This document shows, one piece after another, positions 47,195 to 58,583 of a stretch of DNA of 64,000 nt (the stretch's first letter is position 1; every line of letters begins with the position of its first letter). This stretch comes from Costus lasius (taxonomy: Eukaryota > Streptophyta > Magnoliopsida > Zingiberales > Costaceae). Below the pieces are notes generated by a model. It searched no databases, was not told the DNA's origin, and saw only the letters and a program-made list of their open reading frames with translations. Made by a program: the position numbers and the translations under genes. Location: positions 24,121,501 through 24,185,500 of the forward strand of contig CM050446.2 in NCBI GenBank assembly GCA_027563935.2, in the 5' to 3' direction.

Positions 47195-48577
47195 TCATGG
47201 TGGAGTTGGTGAATTTGTGTCATAGTAGAGAGCAAATAATCTTTTGCTTTTTCTTCGTCTCATGATTGTGCCCACCAAAGTATATATCTAGTGAAACAGG
47301 TGGATCCATGTTGTAGTGGTCATTACATGCATACAAAAACAAAAGTTAAAGTCATGTAAAGAATAATCAATAATTTTTCTGAATTTATCCAAGAGTAAAA
47401 TCATGCATTCTTCCTTTAGATTTATATAAGCAATTGGAAGAAGATTAGAATTAAAATCAAAGAATTCATACCTTGGAAGAAAACTAAAATTAAGATAAAA
47501 AAATTGATATCCTGGATTGATCAAGAAGTTTTCAAATTATATTTTGGGTTTTTCACTTACCTCAATGTCAATATGATCAAGAATCTTATGTGTTATCACC
47601 TTCTGGGTACCTGTGTTAGCATTTGAATCTAATAATAGTTCATTTCTCTCATCATCATCATTGTCCTTAAAATTATCACCTTCATCATCTGTCATGTAAA
47701 TTTCTAATGAGTTTTCCTGGAGAATAGGAATTGATGGTTCATATGGAGGTGATGGTGTAATCTGCTCAGAATCCTCTTCCTCATATTTTTCCTCAATTTC
47801 TTTCTCTTCAATGGGGTGTTCCACCTTAACACAATCAAATTCATCCCCATCTATCTCGCTAGATCTTACTTGAGGATCCATAATTTCATCATCCTTCTTC
47901 TCATAAGACTCCAAAAGTTCAAATTTCTCTTCAAACATGTCCCAAGTATTTGAGTTGCAAGACACTTCATTATGTGAGAGGGGACTAGATGGCTGGTAAA
48001 GTGCAGAGGAAGGGTTAATATTAGAATTTTCAAAATTATCAAAATTTGAAGAAGTTAAATCATAATTAGGAGTCAGGAGTAATGATTGATGCAACTCTAC
48101 AAAATTCTTAGATTCATCATAGATTTCTTCCTCTATGTCATTTTTATTAGTGCCATAAATTATACTACAAATATCCTCATTTTGTTTAGTTGTAGGAGCT
48201 GCAAAGTTTTCAAGCAAGGCTTCTAAGATAGATTTTTGAGGTTCACTAAAGTCTGATTGTGGAGTAAATGTTGGGTCATTCTGATAAAAATAGTTTTGAT
48301 GGTTCTCCCAACTTGGATTATAGGTGCTAGGCAAGTTAAAGCATGGAGGAATCCCTAATTGACATTCAGTGAAATGATGCCCATGATAACCACAAATATC
48401 ACAAATAACATATTTCAACTCAGAATATTGCATGCTTAAATAATCAGTGTGTTGAGTAAAAGAATTTACCTTTGCTGGAAGCGAATGTAATTCATCTGTG
48501 TCATATTCTAATGGTGGCATGTACCTCTGATTTGACCATTGACATTGGTTAAACATCATATTTTTAATAATATTCAA
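47195..48577 (-). pseudogene. B2 chimeric ORF (zinc knuckle, acidic linker, tail)
   Basis: The open frame 47537-48577 encodes 346 residues. The N-terminus (QCQWSNQRYMPP) and a CCHC knuckle at C59, C62, H67 and C72 (CDICGYHGHHFTEC) match the C-terminal end of A1 gag, including the helix before the knuckle. A long Asn/Ser/Glu/Asp-rich linker follows, with DEGDNFKDNDDDERNELLL and HKILDHIDIEVSEK. After a stop at 47537 the conserved tail continues in degenerate form (NLKEECMILLLDKFRKIIDY, a hydrophobic stretch, NSPTPP) to the stop at 47195. A short duplication repeats the FLPRYEFF region. The length and intact knuckle in an otherwise enzyme-free element suggest past selection; not proven. Confidence 0.75.
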
Positions 48578-48780
48578 GAAAATTCAAAAATACAAAGTGT
48601 AAAACAGGAAATGCAAAATAATATCTAGTTAAGTGATTTTTTGCAATTTCCTTGCTCATACAACGTGTTAATCCAAAAAGAGAAAAATAAAATAAACAAA
48701 AAATAAAAATAAAAACAAACAAAAAATAAAAAATGTAAAGTCTATAAATATCACAATTAAATCAATATTGACTGGTCTGT

Positions 48781-48798
48781 TCCCGAACAACGGCGCCA
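48781..48798 (-). other. Primer-binding site of B2 (Asp tRNA)
   Basis: Minus-strand TGGCGCCGTTGTTCGGGA matches the Asp-tRNA complement with a few mismatches, six bases from the 5' LTR. Confidence 0.8.
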
Positions 48799-48804
48799 AA
48801 AACT

Positions 48805-50288
48805 TGATAAGGATCCGCAAGTGCACGGATTTATCTAAGTAATAAAAGATTATCGATCCCACGAGGATCAGGCGGTCAAGTACCGATTACACGGTCGATC
48901 TATATCTAGACGAATCAAATTTGTGATTTTTGTTTTGGAAACTTCTAAGCACAAATAAAAAGAAACAGAGGTAGTGTTTTTGGTAAAAATCAATTCAGAT
49001 AAAATAAGGATTTAGGGTTTCACCACGCTGACGATTATGAATTTAATAAAAATAAATCTTTGAATAGAAAATTAAAGCATTGAAAGAGATTTTTCCTAGG
49101 GTACAGATTACCTCCTCTCGAAGCGTAATCTGGTACCAAATTACATTAATTCCCTACTCTCGTGACAATTAATGCAATTAGATCCTTTAAGTTCTGTGAA
49201 AAATCATGAAACCCTTAAGTAAATCTGAACTATTCTCGTGATCGGATTCACAGGTTTGAAAAGAATAGATATGACGTCGCAATTCACCTATCGGTCCTTC
49301 TCGCGACATCTCAAACGCAATAAAACTTGGCCAAAGTATTAAAGCCGGATACGTACAATTCTAATCAAATCAATTCAATAATATTCGTAACAAAGATTCA
49401 TACAAAAGATGTAATTCAAAAATTCAATCAACGGGCTACTCCCCGAAATCCCGAAATAAGGTTTACACCTTCATGTTCATAACAAACAACATGTTCATCA
49501 ATGAAAATTACATGTAATCTCTCTAAAATAACGCAAAGAGACACTTGGAAAGTAATTAGAACTCTTCCCCTTGATCTGGTGATGAAGATGAAGTGATCCA
49601 ATCCCTCCTTTGCGTGATCTCTTGCCGAAATTTTGCCCTAAAATTGATTTCCGCCGCCGCCGCTGCAGTCGTTCATTTTTGTGCCTAGAAGCCTCCGAAA
49701 CCCTTTCAAAACCCCTCCTTTTATAGTCTAATCAATATAGAACCCATCTAGAAAAGTTTCTGGAGAGTTTAGTTCAATTCTGGTTCAGTTTGGAGTTGAA
49801 TCGAGTGAGATATGCGAAGGGGCGAAAACTTTCACCGTCCGTGATGAGTTTACGGCTTCGGCCGTAATTCTTTCTGTGTATAAAAACTCCTATGCACAGA
49901 AATATTCACGGACCGTGAAGGATTCACAGCTTCACCCGTGAAAGTTTCTGTGGACTTTTAGACTTTGCCAATTTTTCTCCCTTCGAAGCAAAAAATTACG
50001 GCCGACCCAATAATTACGGCTAAGGCCGTGAAAGTCGCGTTCTTCATTGTTTTGACTTTAAATTTGACCTGTAAGCTCGTGATCTCCTCGGGAATCGTAT
50101 TATGACTTCAAAACTCCCAAAATCCATTATTTTTGAGCCATTTTACCTATATTTTCATAAAAACCAAGAAAAGTGAAGATTTTATACAAAGTGAAGTAAA
50201 AACACTAAAAATTACATAAAATCATTTAATTAAGCCCAAAATATGATCTAAAATATTGCCAAAAACATGATGTAAATGCAACTCATCA
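48805..50288 (-). repeat. Family-B LTR shared by B2 (5' LTR) and B3 (3' LTR), 1484 bp
   Basis: Starts TGATAAGGATCCGCAAG and ends CAACTCATCA. To its left lies a PBS, to its right a PPT-side block, so it serves as the 5' LTR of one unit and the 3' LTR of the next. Confidence 0.88.
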
Positions 50289-52230
50289 AAATACCCTAGA
50301 CTTAAAATTTTGTTTGTCCTCAAGCAATACTATGATAAATATAAAGAATGTAAAGATAAGGATTTCTTAACTATTTTTGCCCCTAATAACATCCTTAGTC
50401 CACAAATTAAGCAGTCAATCTTTCAAACTCAAGTAATTCAAGAAAAATTATATTAGAGATAAATTCTCAAGAGGGTACAATCCAAGAAAGATAAAATTCA
50501 TAATTCATGTCATAATATTCATTCTTCACACACTAAATATCAGATACTTTCAACTTAATAAATCTATCTTACTTAATAGACAAAAATTTATTTCAAGAAT
50601 CTTAGTGATGTTAAAGATAAGAGATTTTTAAAGCAATTTGGTATTTAAACAGTTATATGCCCCTATACTGTTAGCATTATAACATTGTTTAAAATATACC
50701 ATAGAGCGGTATAATTTAACTCATGGTTTCGATCTTAAGGTCAGCGAAGTTGTCCACTAAACTTACATCTTTCTAATTTTTCTCCAATTTTTTTTATTCT
50801 CTCTTTCTTTATTAGACTTCAACTCATGTCTTCGGTACCACTGCCAATTTTTTGCAGTTCCAAGTAGAGGAGTCTTTTCTCTTTTTTTTTTCTTTTTTTT
50901 TTTTCATTTATTTCTAGAGAAAGCCGGTCAGTGGCATGGTATTTAAATCGTTATCGATACTTGATCGTAACAGACTTAAAGTGTACCAACTTGTGGTATA
51001 ATATAACTCATGACCTCAGATCACTCAACCAGCGGAGTTGGAGCAAATCTCAAATTAGAGATATATCACCAATTTTCTATTCATAAAAATTTCCATAAAG
51101 CAAAAATAGATAAATTAAACTTCAAGTATAAAGATACTACGCATGTGTCCTATGAACATATAACAATTGATATATGCATTTTATCAATGCCAGAATTGAA
51201 TTTACTCGATAATTTAAGTCTATATGAAATTTACCCAAAATATGATATAAAATATAGGCAAAAACATGATGTAAATGCAATGCATCAAAATACTCTAGAC
51301 TTAAAATTTTGTTTGTCCTCAAGCAATACTATGATATATATTAAGAATGTAAAGATAAGGATTTCTCAACTGTTTTTGCCCTAATAACATCCTTAGTCCA
51401 CAAATTAAGCAGTTAATCTTTCAAACTCAAGTAATTCAAGAAAAATCATAATAGAGATAAATTCTCAAGAGGTTATAATCCAAGAAAGATAAAATTTATA
51501 ATTAATGTCTTAGTATTCATTCTTCACACACTAAATATCAGATACTTTCAACTTAATAAATCTATCTTACTTAATAGACAAAAATTTATTTTAAGAATCA
51601 TGGTGATGTTAAAGATAAGAGATTTTTAAAGCAATTTGGTCTTTAAACAGTTATATGCCCCTATACTGTTAGCATCATAACATTGTTTAAAGTATACCAC
51701 AAAGCAGTATAGTTTAACTCATGGTTTCGATCTTAAGGTCAGCGGAGTTGTCCACTTAACCTACAGCTTTCTCTTTTTCTCTAATTTTTTTATTCTCTCT
51801 CATTTTTTATTAGACTTCAACTCATGTCATCGGTACCACTGCCAATTTTTCGTAGTGCCAAGTAGAGGAGTCTTTTCTCTTTTTTTTTTCTTTTTTTTTA
51901 TTTATTTCTAGAGAAAGCCGGTCAGTGGCATGGTATTTAAATCATTATCAATACTTGATCGCAACAGACTTAAAGTGTACCAACTTGTGGTATAATATAA
52001 CTCATGACCTCAGATCACTCAACCAGCGGAGTTGGAGCAAATCTCAAATTAAAGATATATCACCAATTTTCTATTTATAAAAATTTCCATCAAACAAAAA
52101 TAGATAAATTAAACTTCAAGTATAAAGATACTACGCATGTGTCCTATGAACATATAACAATTGATATATGCATTTTATCATTACCAGAATTGAATTTACT
52201 CAATAATTTAAATCTATATGAAATTCCAAA
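50236..52230 (-). repeat. Two ~1.0 kb direct copies of LTR end plus 3' UTR
   Basis: The sequence from CCCAAAATATGAT near 50236 is repeated from about 51234, a period of about 1 kb. The second copy is closer to the B2 3' UTR than to its neighbour in several places (for example AGCGGAGTTGTCCACTTAACC), so recombination between elements is as likely as simple tandem duplication. Confidence 0.7.
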
Positions 52231-52858
52231 AATTCCCTAAGTCATCAAATCAATCACACAAAATGTTTCCTAAGTTCAAAATTAAGGATAAAACAAATTT
52301 GATTATCCATAACAATCATAAACATTCAAGATACATATTTATAAAGCTTTGAAGAAAAGCAAAATGTATGTGGGGACACCCTAGACTTAAATTGTTGCAT
52401 ATGCATAAATATTAAATTAATGAATGACATATTTCAGAAAAATTCTACAAGAATTCCCTTTAAAATGTATAGTGATTCTCTATGCGATTATATCAAAATA
52501 TGAAAACATGACTTAGAAAAATATGGAAACTATGTCACATTAAGGATAATCATATTTTACAATGTAAACATGTTTCAAACATCAAATACCATCATGTTTT
52601 ATTATTTAAATCACATTTTACCATACTCACAAGGAAAATAATCAAAATCACGGTCGGTATATGATTCATGGCTGCACCTGTGAACATCTTATTGATCACC
52701 TTTCTTTCAAATAAAAATTCTCCAAAAGATTCCTGTATATAAAATAACTTATTAAAAGATTTTTTTTTCAATAAAAATTCATCAATACATGCTGCCAAAA
52801 TTTTTTAAAATTTAAAGAAAATCAAAAACTAAAACTAAGAGTAGTAAAAATTAAAAAT

Positions 52859-52905
52859 TTGGGTTGCCTCCCAAAAAGTGCTTGTTTAAGGTCATTAGCT
52901 TGACC
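52859..52905 (-). other. Conserved double hairpin after the B3 ORF tail
   Basis: TTGGG (52859-52863) with CCCAA (52870-52874), and GGTCA (52890-52894) with TGACC (52901-52905). Confidence 0.65.
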
Positions 52906-52916
52906 ATAGCTTCATG

Positions 52917-53286
52917 TCATGGTGGAGTTGGTGAATCTGTGCCATAGTAGAGAGCAAATAATCTTTTGCTTTTTCTTCGTCTCATGATTGTGCCCACCAA
53001 AGTATATATCTAGTGAAACAAGTGGATCCATGTTGCATTGGTCATTACATGCATACAAAAACAAAAGTTAAAGTCATGTAAAGAATAATCAATAATTTTT
53101 CTGCATTTATCCAAGAGTAAAATCATGCATTCTTCCTTTAGATTTATATAAGCAATTGGAAGAAGATTAGAATAAAATCAAAGAATTCGTACCATGGAAG
53201 AAAACTGAAATTAAGATCAAAAAATTAATATCCTAGATTGATCAAGAAGTTTTCAAATTTTATTTTGGGTTTTTCACTTATCTCAA
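52917..53286 (-). pseudogene. B3 chimeric ORF, tail only
   Basis: Only the C-terminal part remains: the NLKEEC-type segment, the hydrophobic stretch and the SPTPP terminus, ending in the TGA at 52917-52919. The frame is broken by small changes. It stops at the junction with C1 sequence. Confidence 0.55.
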
Positions 53287-53892
53287 TGTCAATGTCAAAA
53301 AATCGCTATCTCCTCGCTCGAAAATCGTATGTGCTAAAACTCGGTGGGCATATTTGACACACGGGTTGTAGATGCTTGTGGCCCTTGCTGATGAAGGTGA
53401 AAATCTAATCTCTACTGTGATCTTATTCCAAAAGGCATTCTAAATAAATCCAATAGGTGGCCCAGTGCGCCCTTTCTCTAGAAGATAGAAGATCCATCGA
53501 ATATCCTTAAATGTGAGCCTTCTATCTTCGTTAACCATCCTGAATTTGATCTCTCTTATAGCTGAACGATCTTCATACTCATCTCAATCCACCTCTAAAC
53601 TACTGAGAAATTCCAGCACTATAGGTAGATAGGTCTGAGGAGTCATGTCAACAAATTCTTTTGTAGCAATCTGGTCAAACATCCACAATACGTCCTCTTT
53701 CAATCCCAAGAGCACCAATGATCGAGTATCAGCATACTTAATTTTAACAATGCGTCTAGTGAGTAGCAAATTGTACCTCTGCTCTTGAGCTTCATCTTTG
53801 AATATGATACTAAAAGGATTCGATGGAGGAGCTGGTGCTTCAGTTGGGGCCTTCCCCTTCCTCTTAGAAACCATTCTCTTCATGGGTGACAT
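53287..53892 (-). pseudogene. C1 env-position ORF, N-terminal half
   Basis: The intact frame 53584-53892 (102 residues) starts MSPMKRMVSKRKGKAPTEAP, basic and Pro-rich, and reaches LGLKEDVLWMF and TYLPIVLEFLSSLEVD. These match the A1 region (HPTYIPFTHEFLS) and the P1 region (HPTYIQLTLEFFSY). Beyond a stop at 53584 the homologous reading continues in degenerate form (LTFKDIRWIF) to 53287, where B3 begins. Same Athila ORF-1-like family; role unknown. Confidence 0.7.
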
Positions 53893-54864
53893 GATGAATG
53901 TGCAACGAAATCAAAGAACTTTTGCAGAAAACTGAAGTGAACAGTGCTGTTTACTAAAGGGGCAAATAGGGCTTCATGCAGGCGCTGAATCGAGCATCCA
54001 AATCTTGATCTTCAAGTTGCAATCGATCCTCCAAGCCTTCAAGTAATGATCTTCTAACTCTTTCAAAGCTTTCTAGAACTAGAAGCAGCTCAATCGAAGC
54101 TTTGAAGAGTGAAAACGAACATGGGTGAAAATGCAGAGGAAGAACAGCTCTTGAGCTCGATTAGAGCTCAAAAATCTCTAAATCTCAGGTGGAAATCGCT
54201 ACAAATCGGTTAGGAAAGGTCGCTAGAGGGATTAGGAAGCAAGGAATCGAAGAAAACTAGAGGTCGGTGTGATCTCGAGAGGAAAAAACCTAAAATACGG
54301 TGCTGAAACCCTAAATACGGTACTAGAATCGCGTGGGGTCGACAAAATTATGGTACTGTAAACACTTTACGGTAGTGCCGTAAAATTGAAACGAATTATT
54401 GGCAGGGAAAAAGTGACCAATTACGGCACCGTGAAGGTCATTACGGTACTACCGTATTTCATTCAAAAATCCCAAAAGTTTCTATAAGAAAATGATCCAT
54501 TTTTACGATACCGTGAAAAGCACTACAGCACTACCGTAATCTCCTCAAAAACTCCAAAACTTTCTGGTCAAAACTCGTCAAAAATTATGGTACCGTGAAA
54601 ATCATCACGGCACTGCCGTAAAATTCTCAAAAACCTCAAAACTTTCTGAATGAAATGGACAGAAATTACAGCTGATGAAATCTATTACGGTAGCACGTAA
54701 ACGAAATATGGTACCGTAAAATTCCTTACGGCACTGCCGTAATCTATCCAAAAATTCAGAGATTGCTAAAAAATGTACCTTAAAATGAGGAAAAGAACAA
54801 TTAATCCTAAACAAAATAAATTAAGACAAAAACAAACACAAAAACAAAAACAAAAGAAAAAGTG
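53893..54864 (-). other. C1 pol-env spacer with palindrome array
   Basis: No ORF. At 54290-54745 there is a dense run of motifs such as TTACGGCACCGTGAAGG, CATTACGGTACTACCGTA and ATATGGTACCGTAAAATTCC. The same motif type fills the element-sense 5' part of the family-C LTRs. Confidence 0.65.
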
Positions 54865-54913
54865 CTTGGGTTGCCTCCCAAGAAGCGCTAATTTAAAGGT
54901 CATTAGTTTGACC
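54865..54913 (-). other. Conserved double hairpin after C1 pol
   Basis: CTTGGG (54865-54870) pairs with CCCAAG (54877-54882), and GGTCA (54898-54902) with TGACC (54909-54913). Confidence 0.68.
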
Positions 54914-54924
54914 ATTCTACACTT

Positions 54925-56718
54925 GGATTTGCTCGTGGTTCAACAAGTAGAAAATTTTCTCCTTCTTCAATCTGCTCCTTATGGTAGTAGTGTTTCAGTC
55001 TTCGGCCATTAACCTTAAACACTCCCTTCTTATCTCTCCAAATATCAACTGCTCCATATGGATAGGTCTTCTTAACCTAAAAAGGTCCAGACCATCGAGA
55101 TTTAAGCTTACCGGAAAAAAGTCTTAATCTAGAATTAAACAAAAGAACAAAGTCACCTGGTTGGAATTCCTTCCTGAGTATGTGTCGATCATGCCATCTT
55201 TTAGTCCTCTCTTTACAGATCTTTGTGTTTTCATAAGCAGAGAGTCTAATCTCATCAAGCCCATTCAATTGTAACTTTTATTTTTCACCCGAGCTCTTCA
55301 AGTCAAAATTTAGCATTTTGATCGCCTAGAACGCCTTATGCTCGAGCTCTATAGGAAGGTGACATGATTTTTCATAAATCAATTGAGAAGGAGACATACC
55401 TATTGGTGTTTTGAAAGCAGCCCGGTATGCCCAAAGTGCATCATCAAGCTTGAAAGCACAGTCCTTCCTTGTTCTTGACACTATTTTCTCCAATATCCCT
55501 TTAATCTCTCTATTTGATATCCCCACTTGTCCACTTGTTTGGGGATGGTAAGGTGTTGCAACCCTATGATTTACCCCATATTTTTGAAGCAAAGTTGAAA
55601 GTATGTGTTCAATAAAGTGAGAGCCTCCATCACTAATTACTACTCGTGGTATCCCAAATCATGGAAAGATAATCTTTTGAAACAATTTAACCACAACCCT
55701 AGAATCATTAGTAAGAGAAGTAATGGCTTTCACCCACTTGGAAACATAGTCTACCGCCACGAGTATATACTTGTTACCTCCAGACGATGGAAACAGTCCC
55801 ATAAAATCAATTCCCCAAACATCAATATTTCAACTTCAAGTATTGTGGACAAAGGCATCTCATTCCTCTTGTTGATGTTCCCCATCCTCTGACAACTATC
55901 ACAAGATAGTATAAAATTTCTTGCATCTTTAAATAAAGAGGGCAAATAAAATCCAGATTGTAACACTTTAAAAATAGTCTTTTCAGTACTAGCATGCCCT
56001 CCATATGATGATCCATGACACTGTAATAGTATATCCTTGATTTCTTCTTCGGGGATACATCTCCTAAATATGCCATCTGCACATCTTCTAAAAACATAAG
56101 GCTCATCCCAAAAATAATGCTTGACATCAGCTAAAAATCTTTTCTTGCCTTGACAACTCAAATGAACAGGAAAGATATTAGCAACAAGATAGTTTACTAT
56201 GTCTGCATACCAAGGAGCCATAATTTGATCAATCCTCAAAAGTTGTTCCTCAGGAAAGGAATCATTAATAATATCACCTTTATCAGCTTCTACAACTATC
56301 CTTGAAAGATGATCTGCAACAAAATTTTCAGTTCCTTTCTTGTCCTTGATTTCCAAGTCAAACTCTTGTAGAAGCAAAATCTTTATCACATAAGGCTCGG
56401 TCGAAAGCTACACTTCCAATCAAACACGGAATAGAGAAACTACCTGGATCCTTTAATTTCGGTGGCAACTTGTTTTGAATAAGAGCACTACATTCCTCAG
56501 TAAGTGCCACGGTACCATAGTCCTCTATTTTTCTTTTATTAGATAAAATTTCTTTCAAAAATTTTGCATATGAAGGCATTTGAGATAAGGCATCAGTAAA
56601 TAAAATATTAATATATAATTTTTTCAAAACATCTAATAATTTCCCAAATTGCCTATCTAACTTGGCTTGCACAATCCTCTAGGGAAAAGGAATAGGTGGC
56701 CTATATGGTGGCGGTGAA
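54925..56718 (-). pseudogene. pol: C1 pol remnant lacking RT
   Basis: At the right end is the gag-protease linker (DRQFGKLLDVLKKLYINI, GTVALTEECSALIQNKLPPK) up to the protease start (DRALCD). At about 56389 it jumps straight into the end of RNase H (LLLQEFDLEIKDKKGTENF, VADHLSR), removing the protease active site, all of RT and most of RNase H. The integrase zinc-finger region (CHGSSYGGH, CDSCQR) and parts of the catalytic core ([18 protein letters not shown]) follow, with frameshifts near 55790 and stops near 55326 and 55077. TAG at 56679-56681 corresponds to the TAG at 21927 in A1. Confidence 0.85.
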
Positions 56719-58583
56719 TGTTGTATTCTGCAAGTGCACGGATACTCGAAGTAATAAAGAAAGATATTGAACCATATAGACCTTATTGTTAAGTACCAAA
56801 TAGTTGTATTATAACTAGCTAAGCAATCGGATAATAGCAAAGCAATGATGAAAAATACACAAAATCAGATAATCAGAGAGAGATATTGGGACTAAGGTTT
56901 CATCCTCCTTGATTTCAATGACTAGATTTAAATAAAAGGTCGTCAGACTAATCTTATCATGATAAAGACTTAATTTACTTCATAAATGGATTATCTCACT
57001 TTTGTGTAGACAATCATGCAGGGATCAATCCTCGCTTTCGTGCAAGATCTATCCCAACGCTAAAGGTAAGTAAATCATCAATCAAAGAATTCAAAGATCA
57101 CTTTCATGCATTCGAGACTCAACACAAGTACTACTTATGGTTCTCCAACGTTCCGATCCTCACTTTCGTGCAAGATCTCCACGTTTGACAACTCGACTCT
57201 ACCCTAGATTTAAATTATCATCATGACAATAAGATTACTAAAATCAAATAAATAAGAACTAACCTAAGAGAGTTCCTAACAAGCAATTCTAGGGTTCCAA
57301 GTTCTCAAGCAAATCACCTTTCGGTCCTTATTGCGAGAACTCTAAAACATGAATAATAACATCAATCTATGGAGAAGCAAAGAAAAACAATCACATATGT
57401 AGAATTATCATGATCAAACTATTCTGACAAAAATAAAGTCATCTAATCATTAAGAAATCAAAGGGGATTACACCCCATGTCCCAAAGATGTTTAAGCTTG
57501 CATGGAAGAAGAATTACAATAAAGCATGCTTTCAAAGTGTCAAAAATCAAAGAAGGGAAGAAGAAAAGTTACAAAGCAGGTGCTGTAATAAAATTACAGC
57601 ACCGTAATATGCAGCAGAACTCGATGAACAGTGCTATCACCACCGATTTCGTCGATTTCTCTTCCGACCGACCACCTCTTGCTTTGAAACTTCTGTGGTT
57701 TCCTCCTCTCCTCTAGGCGAAGCTTTTGCATGAAAATCATGGCATGAGGTGCCCTCTATGCTTCTTGGCGTGGGGCCAAACCCTAACCGCCTCTCTGTTG
57801 ATTTCTCCCTCGATGCTGAATAAAAATTAGGGCTTTCCCTTCGTGTGTGTTCTCCTCTTAAAGATGAGCCTGCAGCAACTTTCGGATTTCAATTTGGAGG
57901 TCTTGATCAAAAGTTATGATCCGTGCAAGTTTCGGAATCGTAAAAATCACGTTTTTGAATGCAATTACGGTACCGTAAAATATATTACGGTAGTGCCCTA
58001 TTTTCTGGGCAACTTTCTGGTCAAAAATTGCTCAAAATATGGTACCATAAAATATTTTACGGCTGTGCCATAATTTTAGCAATTTATTCTATTCTGAATG
58101 CGCTCCAAAATACGGCGGTGTAATATTTCACAGTAGTGCCGTAAAATCGCTTGCGTTCTCTGGTTTGAAGTGTCTGGAAAATACGGCCTATGTAATTCTT
58201 TATGACAGTGCCATAAAATCACAAAAATCTTCTGTTTAGAATTTCTCCAAATTATGGTAGTGGCTCGATGTTACAGTAGCGTATGGAAATACGGTACCGT
58301 AATATATATTACGGCACTACCATATTTTAGTGAGTTGCTCCGTTTTACGTGAAATTTGTCGGGTGATCTCCTCTTGATGATGGTAACTCTTCTATGTCTT
58401 CGATTTTGCTTGAAAACGCCTCAAAATAATGCCTTTTTTACCTGAAATTCATGAAAAACTAAAATAGAAGTAGATTTTGCAATATTTGATAATTTTGGCA
58501 TAAAAATAAGCAAAAGATCTTCAATTGAGCCTGAAAAGATAAATAAAATGATACAAAATATACTATATATTTTGGTGTCATCA
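56719..58583 (-). repeat. C2 3' LTR, 1865 bp
   Basis: Starts TGTTGTATTCTGCAAG and ends TTTGGTGTCATCA. It carries repeated CACTTTCGTGCA-type motifs (57000-57190), a 10-bp stem-loop (57580-57602) and the palindrome array (57950-58330). Confidence 0.92.
57580..57602 (-). other. Perfect 10-bp stem-loop in the C2 LTR
   Basis: GTGCTGTAAT (57580-57589) and ATTACAGCAC (57593-57602) are exact reverse complements with a 3-base loop. The other C2 LTR has the same hairpin at 63793-63815. Confidence 0.7.

Larger units (their letters stand above)
44081..50288 (-). mobile_element. B2: complete non-autonomous Athila-derived element, 6.2 kb
   Basis: LTRs lie at 44081-45566 and 48805-50288, with a PBS (48781-48798), one long ORF and the conserved hairpins. 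There is no protease, RT or integrase. The right LTR runs directly into another 3' UTR (B3), so it is shared between B2 and B3. The flanks show no clean target duplication (left ATATA, right PPT-side sequence). This pattern is expected after unequal recombination between LTRs. Confidence 0.88.
50289..53286 (-). mobile_element. B3: truncated family-B unit with a duplicated 3' region
   Basis: From left to right: one 3' UTR copy (50289-51232), a 60-bp piece of LTR end (about 51233-51295), a second 3' UTR copy (51296-52858), the double hairpin (52859-52905) and the tail of the chimeric ORF (52917-53286). It breaks inside the ORF at about 53286, where C1's env-position ORF begins. Each 3' UTR copy has its own PPT-side block and hairpin-bracketed unit (near 50830 and 51830). 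Confidence 0.8.
41662..56718 (-). mobile_element. C1: Athila-type element of family C, deleted and interrupted
   Basis: C1 inserted into the 5' LTR of B1. It comprises a 3' LTR (41662-43307), a partial 3' UTR (43308-44080), then the family-B complex 44081-53286, then a partial env-position ORF (53287-53892), spacer, hairpins and a pol remnant (54925-56718). It is cut by C2 at 56719, so its gag and 5' LTR lie outside the window. The C-terminal part of the env-position ORF and part of the 3' UTR are missing at the B2-B3 complex, so that event involved a deletion. Confidence 0.8.

Noticed and set aside
56719..58583. 5' LTR of C1
   Set aside because: Its left side adjoins pol coding sequence and not a PBS, while its right side has the PPT-side block. 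It is the 3' LTR of C2, inserted into C1.
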